A stretch of DNA of 64,000 bases from Chloroflexota bacterium (GTDB lineage: Bacteria; Chloroflexota; Anaerolineae; UBA4142), in contig JACRMI010000028.1 in NCBI GenBank assembly GCA_016215025.1, positions 18,708 through 82,707 on the forward strand. Reading direction: 5' to 3'. How positions within the stretch are numbered: position 1 is the first letter of the stretch; every line of letters starts with the position of its first letter. The notes beneath the pieces were generated by a model. It searched no databases. It worked only from the letters and a program-made list of their open reading frames with translations, and was not told where the DNA came from. The position numbers were made by a program, and so were the translations under genes. Positions 9,301-17,378 of the stretch are shown here, in pieces.

Positions 9301-12220
9301 ATGCCAACTCGATCCGGCGACCACACCGCAAATCTTTGCGGTCTCGCGACCCTATGTGAATCTACCCAACAATCAAGCCGGGCGCTCGTTTACGATTAAC
9401 GGTCAAGGTTTCGGCGCGACCCAGGGCGATAGTCGTCTGACGCTAGACACGGTCGTGTTGGATATAACGTCGTGGAATGATCGACAGATTGTGGCGCGGG
9501 TGCCAGAAACCATGGAACCCGGCGCGTACCAGTTACGCATCAGCCGCAGCAACGGACAAAATACCGTGAATAGTTTGACGTTCCATGTGCGCGGCGCTGG
9601 TTATAATCCCACCTTGTTTGAAGTTGGCCCCGGCAAACCGTATGCCACGATTCAGTCCGCACTTGAAGCGGCGGCAGGTACGGCGCGCGCTTTGGTCGTC
9701 GTCTATCCGAACACACCGGGACCGTTCACCCCGCTCGGTGATTATTACGAAAACATTGTCATCCATTCGCCGGTCAGACTGCAAGGCGTTGGACCCGGCG
9801 GCACACGGAGTGACGGAACGTTTGTCCCCGGCTCGATCATCAATGGCTTGGGCTTTACGACGAACCGCGCTGCCGCGTGGCAAACACTCATCGCGGGACT
9901 GCAAAACAATCCGGCGACGCAATGGAGCGGCAATCAAAACGTGTACGAAGGCCAAGTAATCTATGTCCTCGCACGCAATGGGCAATTCACGCCCGCGTAT
10001 CGCGCCGCCATTGACGGATTTACGATTCTCAACGGCGAAGAATTTGGCACACCCGGACCCACCCCCGCCTTTCCGGCCGGGGTTGCAACGCAAGGCGGCG
10101 GCATAATGCTCAACGCCTTTGCGCGCAATATGAACATTACGAACAATGTCATTTGGGGAAATGGCGGCGGCTACGGCGGCGCGATCCGCGTCGGCACGCC
10201 GTATGTCGGCAGCAACAATAACGGCAATCTTCGCATCGCGAACAATCGCATTCTGGACAATGGCGGTACCAATCTCGCCGGAGCGATTGCGATTTTTGCT
10301 GGCGCGAATAATTACGAAATCGCCTACAACGATATTTGCGGGAACTTTTCCGCTGAATACGGCGGCGGCATCAGTCACTTTGGTCTCAGCCCAAATGGCG
10401 CGATTCATCACAACCGCATCTACTTTAACGAATCGTACGACGAAGGCGCGGGCATCATGATCGCCGGCGAATTGCCGCAAAATCCTGCCAACCCATCGCC
10501 CGGTTCCGGTGCCGTGGACATTTACGACAATGTCATCGAGGCGAACTTGGCGAACGATGATGGCGGCGGCATTCGCTTTTTGATGGCGGGCAATTTCCCG
10601 ATCAACGTGTACAACAATCTGATCGTGAACAACGTTTCGACGCACGAAGGCGGTGGCATCGCGATTGACGACACGCCCAATCTCCGCATCTACAACAACA
10701 CGATCATGAAGAATATCACGACGGCAACCGCGGTGACCAGCTTGGGTCAGCCGATGCCGGCGGGTCTCTCGACGATGCGGAACAGTGCGCCTTTGCAAGC
10801 GACCTTGCCTGCCGATTCGCCGATCTTTAGCAACCCTGTGCTGTTCAACAATATCTTTTGGGACAATCGCGCCGGTAGTTGGAATGGCGCGCTGATCGCC
10901 GGCATCGGTCAAGCCGGAGATGCGACACCGATCAACTCCTGGGACCTAGGCGTGCCCGATGGCTCCGGCACACTCAGTCCGACGAATTCAATTCTGCAAG
11001 CAGCGCCCAGCGGCGCCCACCCCTATGTGGCAGATGCATCCAACATCGTCGGCGTTGATCCGCAAGCGGTGAATCCATACAATCTCACGATTGCCGCCTT
11101 GCCCTGGCGCGGCGAACCCAACTTTGTGGACAATATCCTCGTCGCGTTGGACGTGCCGCCCAATCAGATGGGCAACTATCACATCGCGCTCACTTCACCG
11201 GCGCAAAACACAGGCGCGCAACAAAAAGCCGGTGTCTATGCTCCGATCTCGGACATTGACGGCAATTATCGCCCATCGTTCGGCGGCTTTGAAATTGGCG
11301 CGGACGAAAGACAAGGACCGATACCCTTGCTCGATACCTTCAATCGCGCGAATGGCAGCGTGAACAGTGGCAGCATTACGCTGTGGCGCGGCAGCACAAA
11401 TCAAAACATCTTCCGCGTATTCGTCACTGCCTTGCAAGCTCGCGCGAGCGGCTATCTCTTCTGGGATCCGGGTTTTGGCGTTGACCAAGAAGTGTTCTAT
11501 ACGTTCCGTCGCGTCTCGCCAACTGCAACCAAACAAGGTCTCTTGCTCAAAGCGGCCAACCTGTCTCCGAGCGGCGGCAGCATCGGCGCAACCACGCACT
11601 TTATCGAAGTCAGCTATCGCACGGGGCCGAATACGGTGACAATCGAAACCGTTGCGCCGGCGCCTCAAAACCGAGTCTTGCGCGCGACGATCAATGGCGT
11701 AACGTTTGACCGAGGTGACGAGTTCGCGGCGCGCACCTACTCGAATGGAACGGTGAATGTGTACAAGAACGGAATCCTCATCGGCAGCACGAATGTGACG
11801 AGCGGTCCCAATCCGTGGCCCTCAGCCTACGTGACCGGTGGGGGGCAGATTGGTATCTGGATGCAAGGCAATCTCGCAGCACCCAACGATACGCGGTTGG
11901 ATCGCTTTGGCGGCAGCACGTTGCCCGCCATCAGCCCGGCAGTGATTACGTTAGGGATAAATCCGACGGCGACCATCACTCCAACTGCGACGCGCACGAT
12001 TACACCAACGGTCGCGCCATCGGCGACGCTCACGGCAACCCAAACACTTACGCCGACCAAGACGATAACCCCAACGATTGCGCCGACCAAAACCATCACG
12101 CCAACGGTCACGCCGATCAAGACCACTTTGCCAAGGCGTACGCCAACGGCGACGCCATCACCCACGGCCACACCGATCAAAAAACCGGCGACAACCTCTA
12201 GTCCACAACCGGACAAGTAA
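6365..12220 (+). CDS. giant secreted mosaic surface protein (SdrD-B-like repeats, IPT/TIG, beta-helix, Thr-Pro stalk)
   Basis: A 1951-residue exported protein, probably an adhesin or scaffold on the cell surface. The ATG at 6365 follows AAAGAGGAGGAGGAG and opens a signal segment (residues about 10-35, FRISTILVILLVIMGAV). Next come several Cna-B/SdrD-B-like modules, the clearest with DTNENGIRDPGE near residue 450. An IPT/TIG-like domain (SFTINGQGFGAT) covers about 988-1075. A right-handed beta-helix (about 1090-1560) shows repeated NN-I-NN-GGGI rungs. A lectin-like beta domain (about 1657-1858) precedes a stalk rich in TPT. No LPXTG or membrane anchor is seen at the C-terminus. It is the first gene of a plus-strand block that continues with three copper-oxidase paralogues. 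Confidence 0.85.
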   Translation: MLHRKRMLVAPFRISTILVILLVIMGAVSQSAVISASGLDSNPSRRSSTSAIPAMVTNTLRLRVVSARTAGSVTQGQVVSDYDYIIVRDDTGNSTQPRTPNCSPATDANYPANCEWPSIHAMSGGSAGQVVTQGSQGNLNETTGINLPNGRYMISVMAEGFKIDGQWFTVPLADPGLVTVSMQPFPMPLGTLRIQVFEDSMTNGQYDPNSGERGLAGFVAHLDDVLGEVTTDWFGNPLCTRYDTNQNPIPGSGGQCVSDATGQIAIPNLGPNRYAVSVVPPNGQTWIQTTTLEGGHDWDVWLHENYTGYDPELIVGGAQVPEATFGYVAPKSMPASAATAHITGRAVGIREYVQQAGGSMPEGPLPRPWVALTDLLNGDLLVYAAQGNADGTFDIPNVPNGDYQIAVWDAPQNYLLSIKNVTVQNNQIASTGDILLAHWFGMLEGYVFIDTNENGIRDPGEAGLPNQGVVLKSRENSLLDQGNNSTTTNNQGYYTLPLTYEYGWWTVLEVYNDRFYTTGVTWQTDNQPTPTTVLGAGVDVAVFHLAGLRTRVDWGVLPYKPGTNGGIVGTVVYNATRNELDARFAATEDYEGGIPGLTVNLYAPIPCTLDPNDATCVQNPNGLGGYRTNVDGSLAKGPLLNTYLTETFERPKNCAARTSSGTPLSQAFLPPTTGDHDCIEAPVMGNQVQTGFSTVNGNYGFTTILADPVTGAQIPETPMPPGDYLVEVVSPNDTSGRPLFQVTKEEDVNVFGGDQFVPQVPPPACVGPLHTVHVVANRTLALFSLNNPSTTSGVYNPSFADAGGSSYQGQRKPMCNVRLVTVQNGRSIAPIFSYFTDVPLPGRLFGTVFDDLALSVDPQSLWYGEKAGIPNIPVGVYDYSGRYITTLTSDANGVFEILLPSTSTYNCPLPAGPCPGMYRLVGNDPGQPNRPNANYNPRYRTLVTNWQIWPNLTLLADVALVSSATVIEFPGTQQVRAAQCQLDPATTPQIFAVSRPYVNLPNNQAGRSFTINGQGFGATQGDSRLTLDTVVLDITSWNDRQIVARVPETMEPGAYQLRISRSNGQNTVNSLTFHVRGAGYNPTLFEVGPGKPYATIQSALEAAAGTARALVVVYPNTPGPFTPLGDYYENIVIHSPVRLQGVGPGGTRSDGTFVPGSIINGLGFTTNRAAAWQTLIAGLQNNPATQWSGNQNVYEGQVIYVLARNGQFTPAYRAAIDGFTILNGEEFGTPGPTPAFPAGVATQGGGIMLNAFARNMNITNNVIWGNGGGYGGAIRVGTPYVGSNNNGNLRIANNRILDNGGTNLAGAIAIFAGANNYEIAYNDICGNFSAEYGGGISHFGLSPNGAIHHNRIYFNESYDEGAGIMIAGELPQNPANPSPGSGAVDIYDNVIEANLANDDGGGIRFLMAGNFPINVYNNLIVNNVSTHEGGGIAIDDTPNLRIYNNTIMKNITTATAVTSLGQPMPAGLSTMRNSAPLQATLPADSPIFSNPVLFNNIFWDNRAGSWNGALIAGIGQAGDATPINSWDLGVPDGSGTLSPTNSILQAAPSGAHPYVADASNIVGVDPQAVNPYNLTIAALPWRGEPNFVDNILVALDVPPNQMGNYHIALTSPAQNTGAQQKAGVYAPISDIDGNYRPSFGGFEIGADERQGPIPLLDTFNRANGSVNSGSITLWRGSTNQNIFRVFVTALQARASGYLFWDPGFGVDQEVFYTFRRVSPTATKQGLLLKAANLSPSGGSIGATTHFIEVSYRTGPNTVTIETVAPAPQNRVLRATINGVTFDRGDEFAARTYSNGTVNVYKNGILIGSTNVTSGPNPWPSAYVTGGGQIGIWMQGNLAAPNDTRLDRFGGSTLPAISPAVITLGINPTATITPTATRTITPTVAPSATLTATQTLTPTKTITPTIAPTKTITPTVTPIKTTLPRRTPTATPSPTATPIKKPATTSSPQPDK

Positions 12221-12232
12221 GCGTTGAACTAG

Positions 12233-12263
12233 GTTGGTGCAGGAACAAAACTCCTGCACCAAC
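12233..12263 (+). repeat. 12-bp hairpin between surface protein and first oxidase gene
   Basis: GTTGGTGCAGGA pairs exactly with TCCTGCACCAAC over a 7-nt loop. No T-run follows, so it is more likely to stabilise or process the mRNA than to terminate it fully. The oxidase ribosome site AAAGGAG follows at once. Confidence 0.5.
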
Positions 12264-12288
12264 GATCACGACACAAAGGAGCAACGGT

Positions 12289-13629
12289 ATGAATCGATCT
12301 TCGACTTGGGGCCATCTCACGCGGCGGAATTTTCTGAAATTGGGAACCAGTCTAACGCTCGCGGCAGTTGGCACGCATCTCATTCCACGCTGGGCGGATC
12401 CGTCCCAGACATTGATCGAAGCTGCCAATCCGCAAGTTAACATTCATCTTGCGGCAACCGATGGATTTATTTATCTTCCGGGAACCGTGCCCACGTTTCA
12501 TCCCGATCCGCTTGCGCCTGCGCCTTTTACCAACTGGGGCTTTGGGTTTCGCAACGTGACCGGGCTGACCGCGCAACAGGTACAGGATCAACGCAACAAG
12601 TTTCAAACCTCGGCGCCCATGCTCGCCGTGGACGAACTCGATGACGTACGGATCACCCTGACCAACCTGGGTCTCGCCGTTCGACCTGATCTCACCGATG
12701 GACACACGATCCACTTTCACGGTTTTCGTAACGCGATTCCCTTGTTCGACGGTGTGCCGGAATTGTCCATCGCGGTTCCGACCGGACGCGATTTCACCTA
12801 CTTTTATCACCCGCGCGATCCCGGCACGTACATGTATCATTGTCACTTTGAGGATGTCGAACATGTTTCGATGGGCATGACCGGCATTATCTTTGTGCGC
12901 CCAGCGCAAAACAAAACCGGCGCAAGCGGCGGGCCGGTCGCGCGCCTGGGCGGCAATGCAAGTTCGCCGGTCCTGGGTTATGTGTACAACGATGGCGTCG
13001 CGCCGAGTAGTCCGTACTCGACCGCGTATGATCGCGAATACGGAATGTTTCTGAGCGAGGTGTGGGCCGAAGAACGCTATCGCGGCGCGCACATTCAGGA
13101 ACACGATTGGAGCGAATACAACCCGGACATTTGGTTGTTGAACGGTCGCTCGTATCCGGACACGCTTGCGCCAAACGGCGGCGGCACCGATACGATGACG
13201 GGCGATTTGATTCCGCCGCCCGGACGACCCGAGTTGCAATACCAGCCCCTCTCGTCGCTGGTCGAATGCAATTCCAACGATCGCGTTTTACTGCGTTTTG
13301 TGAACCTGGGTTATCAACAACACGCGATGCGGCTCGACGGCATTCCGATGAAAATCGTCGGCAAGGATGCCACCCTATTGCGCGGCCGCGATGGCACGTT
13401 CAACTATCAAATGACAGACACCATCTACGTCGGACCCGGCGAAAGTGTAGACGCGCTCTTTGTTGCGCCGGTCGTTTCGACACAAACCACTTTTCTGCTC
13501 TACAACCGGAACTATAACTATCTCCACAATCCCGGCATACCGGGCTTGGGTGGACAAATGACCGAGATTCGCGTTTCACCCTCCGGCATCGCGCCGCAAC
13601 GCATCAATCGGACGATGCAGGTACGTTAA
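12289..13629 (+). CDS. multicopper-oxidase-like protein A: complete domain 1 copper site, ligand-free domain 2
   Basis: Exported two-cupredoxin protein of 446 residues with a twin-arginine signal (TRRNFLKLG, Arg12-Arg13). Domain 1 keeps the pattern H-x-x-H-x-H (His139, His142, His144 in HTIHFHG) and H-C-H with His and Met (His184, Cys185, His186, His192, Met197). That is a full blue type 1 site plus half of a trinuclear cluster. Domain 2 has YQQHAMRLDG and YNRNYNYLHN where HPFHxHG and HSH are expected, so its ligands are lost. On its own it cannot build a trinuclear centre. The missing half is present in the next gene. AAAGGAG precedes the start. Substrate unknown; metal or phenol oxidation is possible. 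Confidence 0.85.
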   Translation: MNRSSTWGHLTRRNFLKLGTSLTLAAVGTHLIPRWADPSQTLIEAANPQVNIHLAATDGFIYLPGTVPTFHPDPLAPAPFTNWGFGFRNVTGLTAQQVQDQRNKFQTSAPMLAVDELDDVRITLTNLGLAVRPDLTDGHTIHFHGFRNAIPLFDGVPELSIAVPTGRDFTYFYHPRDPGTYMYHCHFEDVEHVSMGMTGIIFVRPAQNKTGASGGPVARLGGNASSPVLGYVYNDGVAPSSPYSTAYDREYGMFLSEVWAEERYRGAHIQEHDWSEYNPDIWLLNGRSYPDTLAPNGGGTDTMTGDLIPPPGRPELQYQPLSSLVECNSNDRVLLRFVNLGYQQHAMRLDGIPMKIVGKDATLLRGRDGTFNYQMTDTIYVGPGESVDALFVAPVVSTQTTFLLYNRNYNYLHNPGIPGLGGQMTEIRVSPSGIAPQRINRTMQVR

Positions 13630-13652
13630 GGCCGTTCAAGGAGAAATCAATC

Positions 13653-14945
13653 ATGCGACCCCAAATTCTCAAATTGAGCACGCGGCTGACGCTGTTTATC
13701 TGTCTTGCCTTCCTGATCGTCCCGCTGCCGTTCGCGCACGAGGCGGTCATTGCCGCGCCGCCGCAATCGGGCTTGGTTTGCACGACAGGCGCCAGTCCCA
13801 ACCCAAACTTTACGCTGACCACGCGCGCCGATTACATCACGCTGCCTGACGGCAACACAGTCTTGATGTGGAGTTTTGCGCCGGGCAATGGCTCATTCCA
13901 ATATCCTGGTCCGAACCTGTGCGTGCAACAAGGCGACACGGTAACGATCACGTTGAACAATACGCTCTCCGAACCGGTCTCGCTGATGTTTCCTGGAATG
14001 GAAAATGTGCAGGCGAACGGTGTGCCATCGCAACCGCAATTTAACGCTGGGACGCTGGCCTCGCTCGCGCCCACGGCGCCGACGGGCGGAAGCGCGACGT
14101 ACTCGTTTGTCGCGAGCCAGCCCGGCACCTATCTGTATGAAAGTGGCACATCGATGGGCAAGCAGGTTCAGATGGGTTTGTTCGGCGCATTGATCGTGCG
14201 CCCCAGCATCGGCGCGCAGTACGCGTACGATGCCAGCACGCGTTTTAATCCCGCCGCTGAATTCATCATGCTCTTTTCCGAAATCGATCCTGCGCTACAC
14301 CAAGCCGTCGAACGGAATCAGCCATACAACGTAACGACGTATCACCCGCGCTATTGGATGATCAACGGGCGCGCCTTTCCGGACACGATTGCGCCCAACA
14401 ACGCTGCCTGGTTGATCGGACAACCGTACGGCGCGCTCGTCCACATTCGCCCGCGCGACGCCTCAAATCCAGACCCTGCGCTCGTGCGCTATCTCAACGT
14501 CGGCAATTTGAATCATCCTTTTCACCCGCACGGTAATCATGGCCGCGTGATTGCTCGCGACGCGCGCGTGCTGCGCGGTCCAGCAGCCCAGGACCTGTCG
14601 TACGAAAAATTCGCCGTAACGATTGGCGCGGGACAAACCTGGGATGCGCTGTACGATTGGGCGGACGCGGAAGGATGGAAACCCAACACCAATCCGATTC
14701 CGGTCGTCATCCCGCAGTTGCAGAATCTGCAATTCAAAGATAACGCGACCTGGTATAGTGGCAGTCCCTACCTGGGTTATCAAGATGACCTTCCGTCCGG
14801 TGTGGTGTCGTACAACGAATGTGGCGAGTATTATATGGTGTGGCATAGTCACGCGTTGAACGAAGCCGCCAACTTTGATGCCGGGTTTGGCGGGATGATG
14901 ACGTTGCAACGGATCGATCCGCCGTTGCCCAATGCGTGTCCATAA
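13653..14945 (+). CDS. multicopper-oxidase-like protein B: ligand-free domain 1, complete domain 2 trinuclear half-site
   Basis: Exported two-cupredoxin protein of 430 residues with a Sec-type signal (residues about 10-30, LTLFICLAFLIVPLPF). Domain 1 reads VSLMFPG and YLYESGTSMGKQVQMG where copper histidines should be, so it binds no copper. Domain 2 has HPFHPHG (His288, His291, His293) and WHSHALNE (His398, His400), the pattern of the other half of a trinuclear cluster, without a type 1 Cys. It is the exact complement of the preceding paralogue, 23 nt upstream. AAGGAG precedes the ATG. A heteromer with A, pairing A domain 1 with B domain 2, would restore one whole oxidase site; this is inference from ligands. 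Confidence 0.85.
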   Translation: MRPQILKLSTRLTLFICLAFLIVPLPFAHEAVIAAPPQSGLVCTTGASPNPNFTLTTRADYITLPDGNTVLMWSFAPGNGSFQYPGPNLCVQQGDTVTITLNNTLSEPVSLMFPGMENVQANGVPSQPQFNAGTLASLAPTAPTGGSATYSFVASQPGTYLYESGTSMGKQVQMGLFGALIVRPSIGAQYAYDASTRFNPAAEFIMLFSEIDPALHQAVERNQPYNVTTYHPRYWMINGRAFPDTIAPNNAAWLIGQPYGALVHIRPRDASNPDPALVRYLNVGNLNHPFHPHGNHGRVIARDARVLRGPAAQDLSYEKFAVTIGAGQTWDALYDWADAEGWKPNTNPIPVVIPQLQNLQFKDNATWYSGSPYLGYQDDLPSGVVSYNECGEYYMVWHSHALNEAANFDAGFGGMMTLQRIDPPLPNACP

Positions 14946-14955
14946 GGAGACGAAC

Positions 14956-16812
14956 ATGGAAACCAATATCCAGCGTACCCGCAACGGACGATCCGTCAAG
15001 CTATTAATTATTGTCGCCATGGTTTTGATTTTCGGCACGACGAGCCGGTTCTCACCAGCCGTAGCCGCGCCGCGAGGCAGTGGTCTCGCCGCCACCTTGC
15101 CGGCCGCCACTTGTGCGCTCGTTTCTGGAACGCGCACTTGTGATGTGTGGGCCAAGACCGGCACACTCACCTTGCCCGGCGCTGTCACCGTCCCGATTTG
15201 GGGCTATGCGGACTCGTCGGGTGGAGCCGCATCGTTGCCAGGTCCGACACTCATCGTCAATCAAGGCGAGTCAGTCAATATCGTTTTGCACAACGTCAAC
15301 CTTCCCAATGCGACGGCATTGACCTTTCCGGGACAGACCCAGGTTCCCGATATCACCGGCGTGACGGCAGGCAACAGCAAAACATACAGCTTTGGCGCTG
15401 GCGCATTGTCCCCCGGCACCTACTTGTACGAAGCCGGCTTGACCTCTACCGGTCCAATTCAAACCGCGATGGGTTTGTTCGGCGCGCTCATCGTGCGACC
15501 AACCGGCTGCGTTAACTGTGCATACAACGCCGCCACAACCTTTGACGATGAAGCCGTGGTTGTGCTTAGCGAAATCGATCCCGCGTTCAATGCCGCACCG
15601 ACGACCTTCAACATGCGGAATTTTGCGCCCAAGTATTGGCTAATCAATGGCAAATCGTTTCCCGATACTGGCACGATCAACACCACGGCTGGCAATCGCG
15701 TGTTGTTGCGCTATGCCAACGCCGGCGTAACCCAGCATTCGATGGGCGTGCTGGGTCTGCGGCAAACGGTTCTGGCAAACGACGGCAAACCTCTCAACTA
15801 TTCGTATCAAACGGTCGCGGAAACAATTCCGGCGGGCGCAACCCTAGATGCGTTGACCACCATTCCCGCATCCGCGCCAACCGATTCGCGCTATACGCTC
15901 TACGAAGCTGGGAATCATTTGGATAATAATGGGACGCGCACCGGCAACATGATCAACTTTGGCGGAATGTTAACCTTCTTGACAATCCCAGCGTCCGCGC
16001 CGATTCCGACGCCAACGAACACCCCGACCACCGCACCCATCAATACCCCCACCAACACACCCATCAATACGCCCACCAACACGCCGACGAACACGCCCAC
16101 CAATACGCCGACGAACACGCCCACGAACACGCCCACCAATACGCCGACGAACACGCCAATCAACACGCCCACCAATACGCCCACCAACACACCCACCGCG
16201 GCTCCCAATCAAATCTTTACGAATGGATTTGAATCCGGCAATTTTGCGGCTTGGTCTTCCGCAGTGAACTCGCCAAGCCGGATCACGGTTACCACGACTG
16301 CCGGCATCAGCAGCACATTCGGAATGCGCGCGTTGATTAGCGGCGGCACCTCCGGTTATGTGCAAGACACCTCGCCTACCAGCGAGACGCAATACCACGC
16401 GCGATTCTACTTTAATCCAAATGGCGCGACCATCCAGACCGGCAATCCGCAAAATATTCTGGTTGCGCTCAATGCCTCTAACCAAAATGTCTTCCAAGTG
16501 CAAACGCGCCGCAACAATGGACAATATCAAATTCGCGCATCCGTCGCGCGTGTTGGCGGTACGACGATCACCAATTGGTACACCATCAGCAACGCGTATC
16601 ACTCGATTGAAGTCGCATGGCAAGCTGGAACGAGCGCCTCGATCTCGCTCTACATTGATGGCACACTCCGGCAGACCCTGACCGGTTTGAACACCAACGC
16701 ATTGCGCGTTGACACCGTGCGGCTGGGTCCGCAATCCAATCTTGGCGGCGTGACCGGGGCAGAGTACTTTGACAATTTCGCATCGACCCGCACGACATAC
16801 ATCGGGCCATAG
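14956..16812 (+). CDS. copper-ligand-free oxidase paralogue C with Thr-Pro stalk and C-terminal beta domain
   Basis: Exported protein of 618 residues, start set by AAGGAGACGAAC before the ATG at 14956. Residues about 40-350 form two cupredoxin domains related to protein B (shared [10 protein letters not shown] and SEIDPA), but all copper positions are replaced: [26 protein letters not shown] stalk of TNTP repeats follows (about 353-415), then a beta domain of about 200 residues starting [15 protein letters not shown] and ending RTTYIGP. The same domain ends the protease at 19321. It is probably a structural or anchoring partner of A and B. Loss of all ligands is seen directly; the role is inferred. 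Confidence 0.8.
   Translation: METNIQRTRNGRSVKLLIIVAMVLIFGTTSRFSPAVAAPRGSGLAATLPAATCALVSGTRTCDVWAKTGTLTLPGAVTVPIWGYADSSGGAASLPGPTLIVNQGESVNIVLHNVNLPNATALTFPGQTQVPDITGVTAGNSKTYSFGAGALSPGTYLYEAGLTSTGPIQTAMGLFGALIVRPTGCVNCAYNAATTFDDEAVVVLSEIDPAFNAAPTTFNMRNFAPKYWLINGKSFPDTGTINTTAGNRVLLRYANAGVTQHSMGVLGLRQTVLANDGKPLNYSYQTVAETIPAGATLDALTTIPASAPTDSRYTLYEAGNHLDNNGTRTGNMINFGGMLTFLTIPASAPIPTPTNTPTTAPINTPTNTPINTPTNTPTNTPTNTPTNTPTNTPTNTPTNTPINTPTNTPTNTPTAAPNQIFTNGFESGNFAAWSSAVNSPSRITVTTTAGISSTFGMRALISGGTSGYVQDTSPTSETQYHARFYFNPNGATIQTGNPQNILVALNASNQNVFQVQTRRNNGQYQIRASVARVGGTTITNWYTISNAYHSIEVAWQAGTSASISLYIDGTLRQTLTGLNTNALRVDTVRLGPQSNLGGVTGAEYFDNFASTRTTYIGP
16011..16200 (+). repeat. tandem repeat encoding Thr-Asn-Thr-Pro stalk
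   Basis: Repeated units of the type ACGCCCACCAA code for TPTNTP in the stalk of paralogue C. The near-identity of units makes length variation between strains likely. Confidence 0.8.
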
Positions 16813-16820
16813 CCAAAGCA

Positions 16821-16857
16821 AGAACCGTGCGGAGGCGAATAACCTTCGCACGGTTCT
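16821..16857 (+). repeat. hairpin after paralogue C
   Basis: AGAACCGTGCGGAGG pairs with CCTTCGCACGGTTCT with one wobble pair. It lacks a T-run and precedes the next gene by 14 nt, so it probably separates or stabilises mRNA segments in the block. Confidence 0.5.
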
Positions 16858-16871
16858 CGGAGTAGCACACT

Positions 16872-17378
16872 ATGAATCAGACCGTAGCCAAAATCAAATC
16901 GCTCGGCCGGTTTGCGCCAATCCTTTTGATTGTTTTGCCGCTCGTGGTATTGATCGCCCTGCTCGGACTTTATTTCGCGAGTCACGTCTTTACCGCTTCG
17001 TCGCCGACCGCTCTCACGCCGCCGACCAATCCGGTAATCGAAGAGCGCTGGGGTGTGCGCGTAACCCAGATCGGCGTGACGGCGGATGGCGGTTTGGTAG
17101 ACGTGCGCTTTGTCGTAATCGACCCTGACAAGGCGCTGGCGATGATGCAAGAAGAAAAGAATCTACCGGTATTGGTCGCAGAAGAGAGCAACGCTTTAGT
17201 CAACTCGGCAGCGATGATGTCGGCGCGCCACACGTTGCAACCTGGGCGAACGTACTTTTTGCTCTATCGCAACACGCGCAGCGCGATCAAACCGGGCGCG
17301 CAAGTGTCTGTCTTTTTTCGCGACCCTCTTTCGAATGACGGCAAGACCATTCGGCTCGAACATTTCATCGCACAGTGA
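16872..17378 (+). CDS. membrane-anchored extracytoplasmic protein of unknown function
   Basis: A 168-residue protein with one N-terminal membrane segment (residues about 17-40, ILLIVLPLVVLIALLGLY) and an exported body. I do not recognise its family. The body begins with EERWGVRVTQIGVTADGG and VDVRFVVIDPDKA, which reads like a compact beta domain, and has no Cys or His cluster. GGAG lies 9 nt before the ATG. Its stop overlaps the GTG start of the CopC-CopD gene, so the two are co-translated, and a role in copper handling for the oxidase proteins upstream is plausible but unproven. Confidence 0.7.
   Translation: MNQTVAKIKSLGRFAPILLIVLPLVVLIALLGLYFASHVFTASSPTALTPPTNPVIEERWGVRVTQIGVTADGGLVDVRFVVIDPDKALAMMQEEKNLPVLVAEESNALVNSAAMMSARHTLQPGRTYFLLYRNTRSAIKPGAQVSVFFRDPLSNDGKTIRLEHFIAQ

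Noticed and set aside
9533..10912. 459-codon open frame on the minus strand inside the surface-protein gene
   Set aside because: Antisense of a repeat-rich gene; composition is rich in Arg, Asp and Val without any domain, a typical shadow.
12352..13239. 295-codon minus-strand frame inside oxidase A
   Set aside because: Antisense shadow; the plus frame carries the copper motifs and signal peptide.
15970..16851. Long minus-strand frame with Arg-Gly-Val repeats
   Set aside because: It is the reverse reading of the TNTP stalk repeats.
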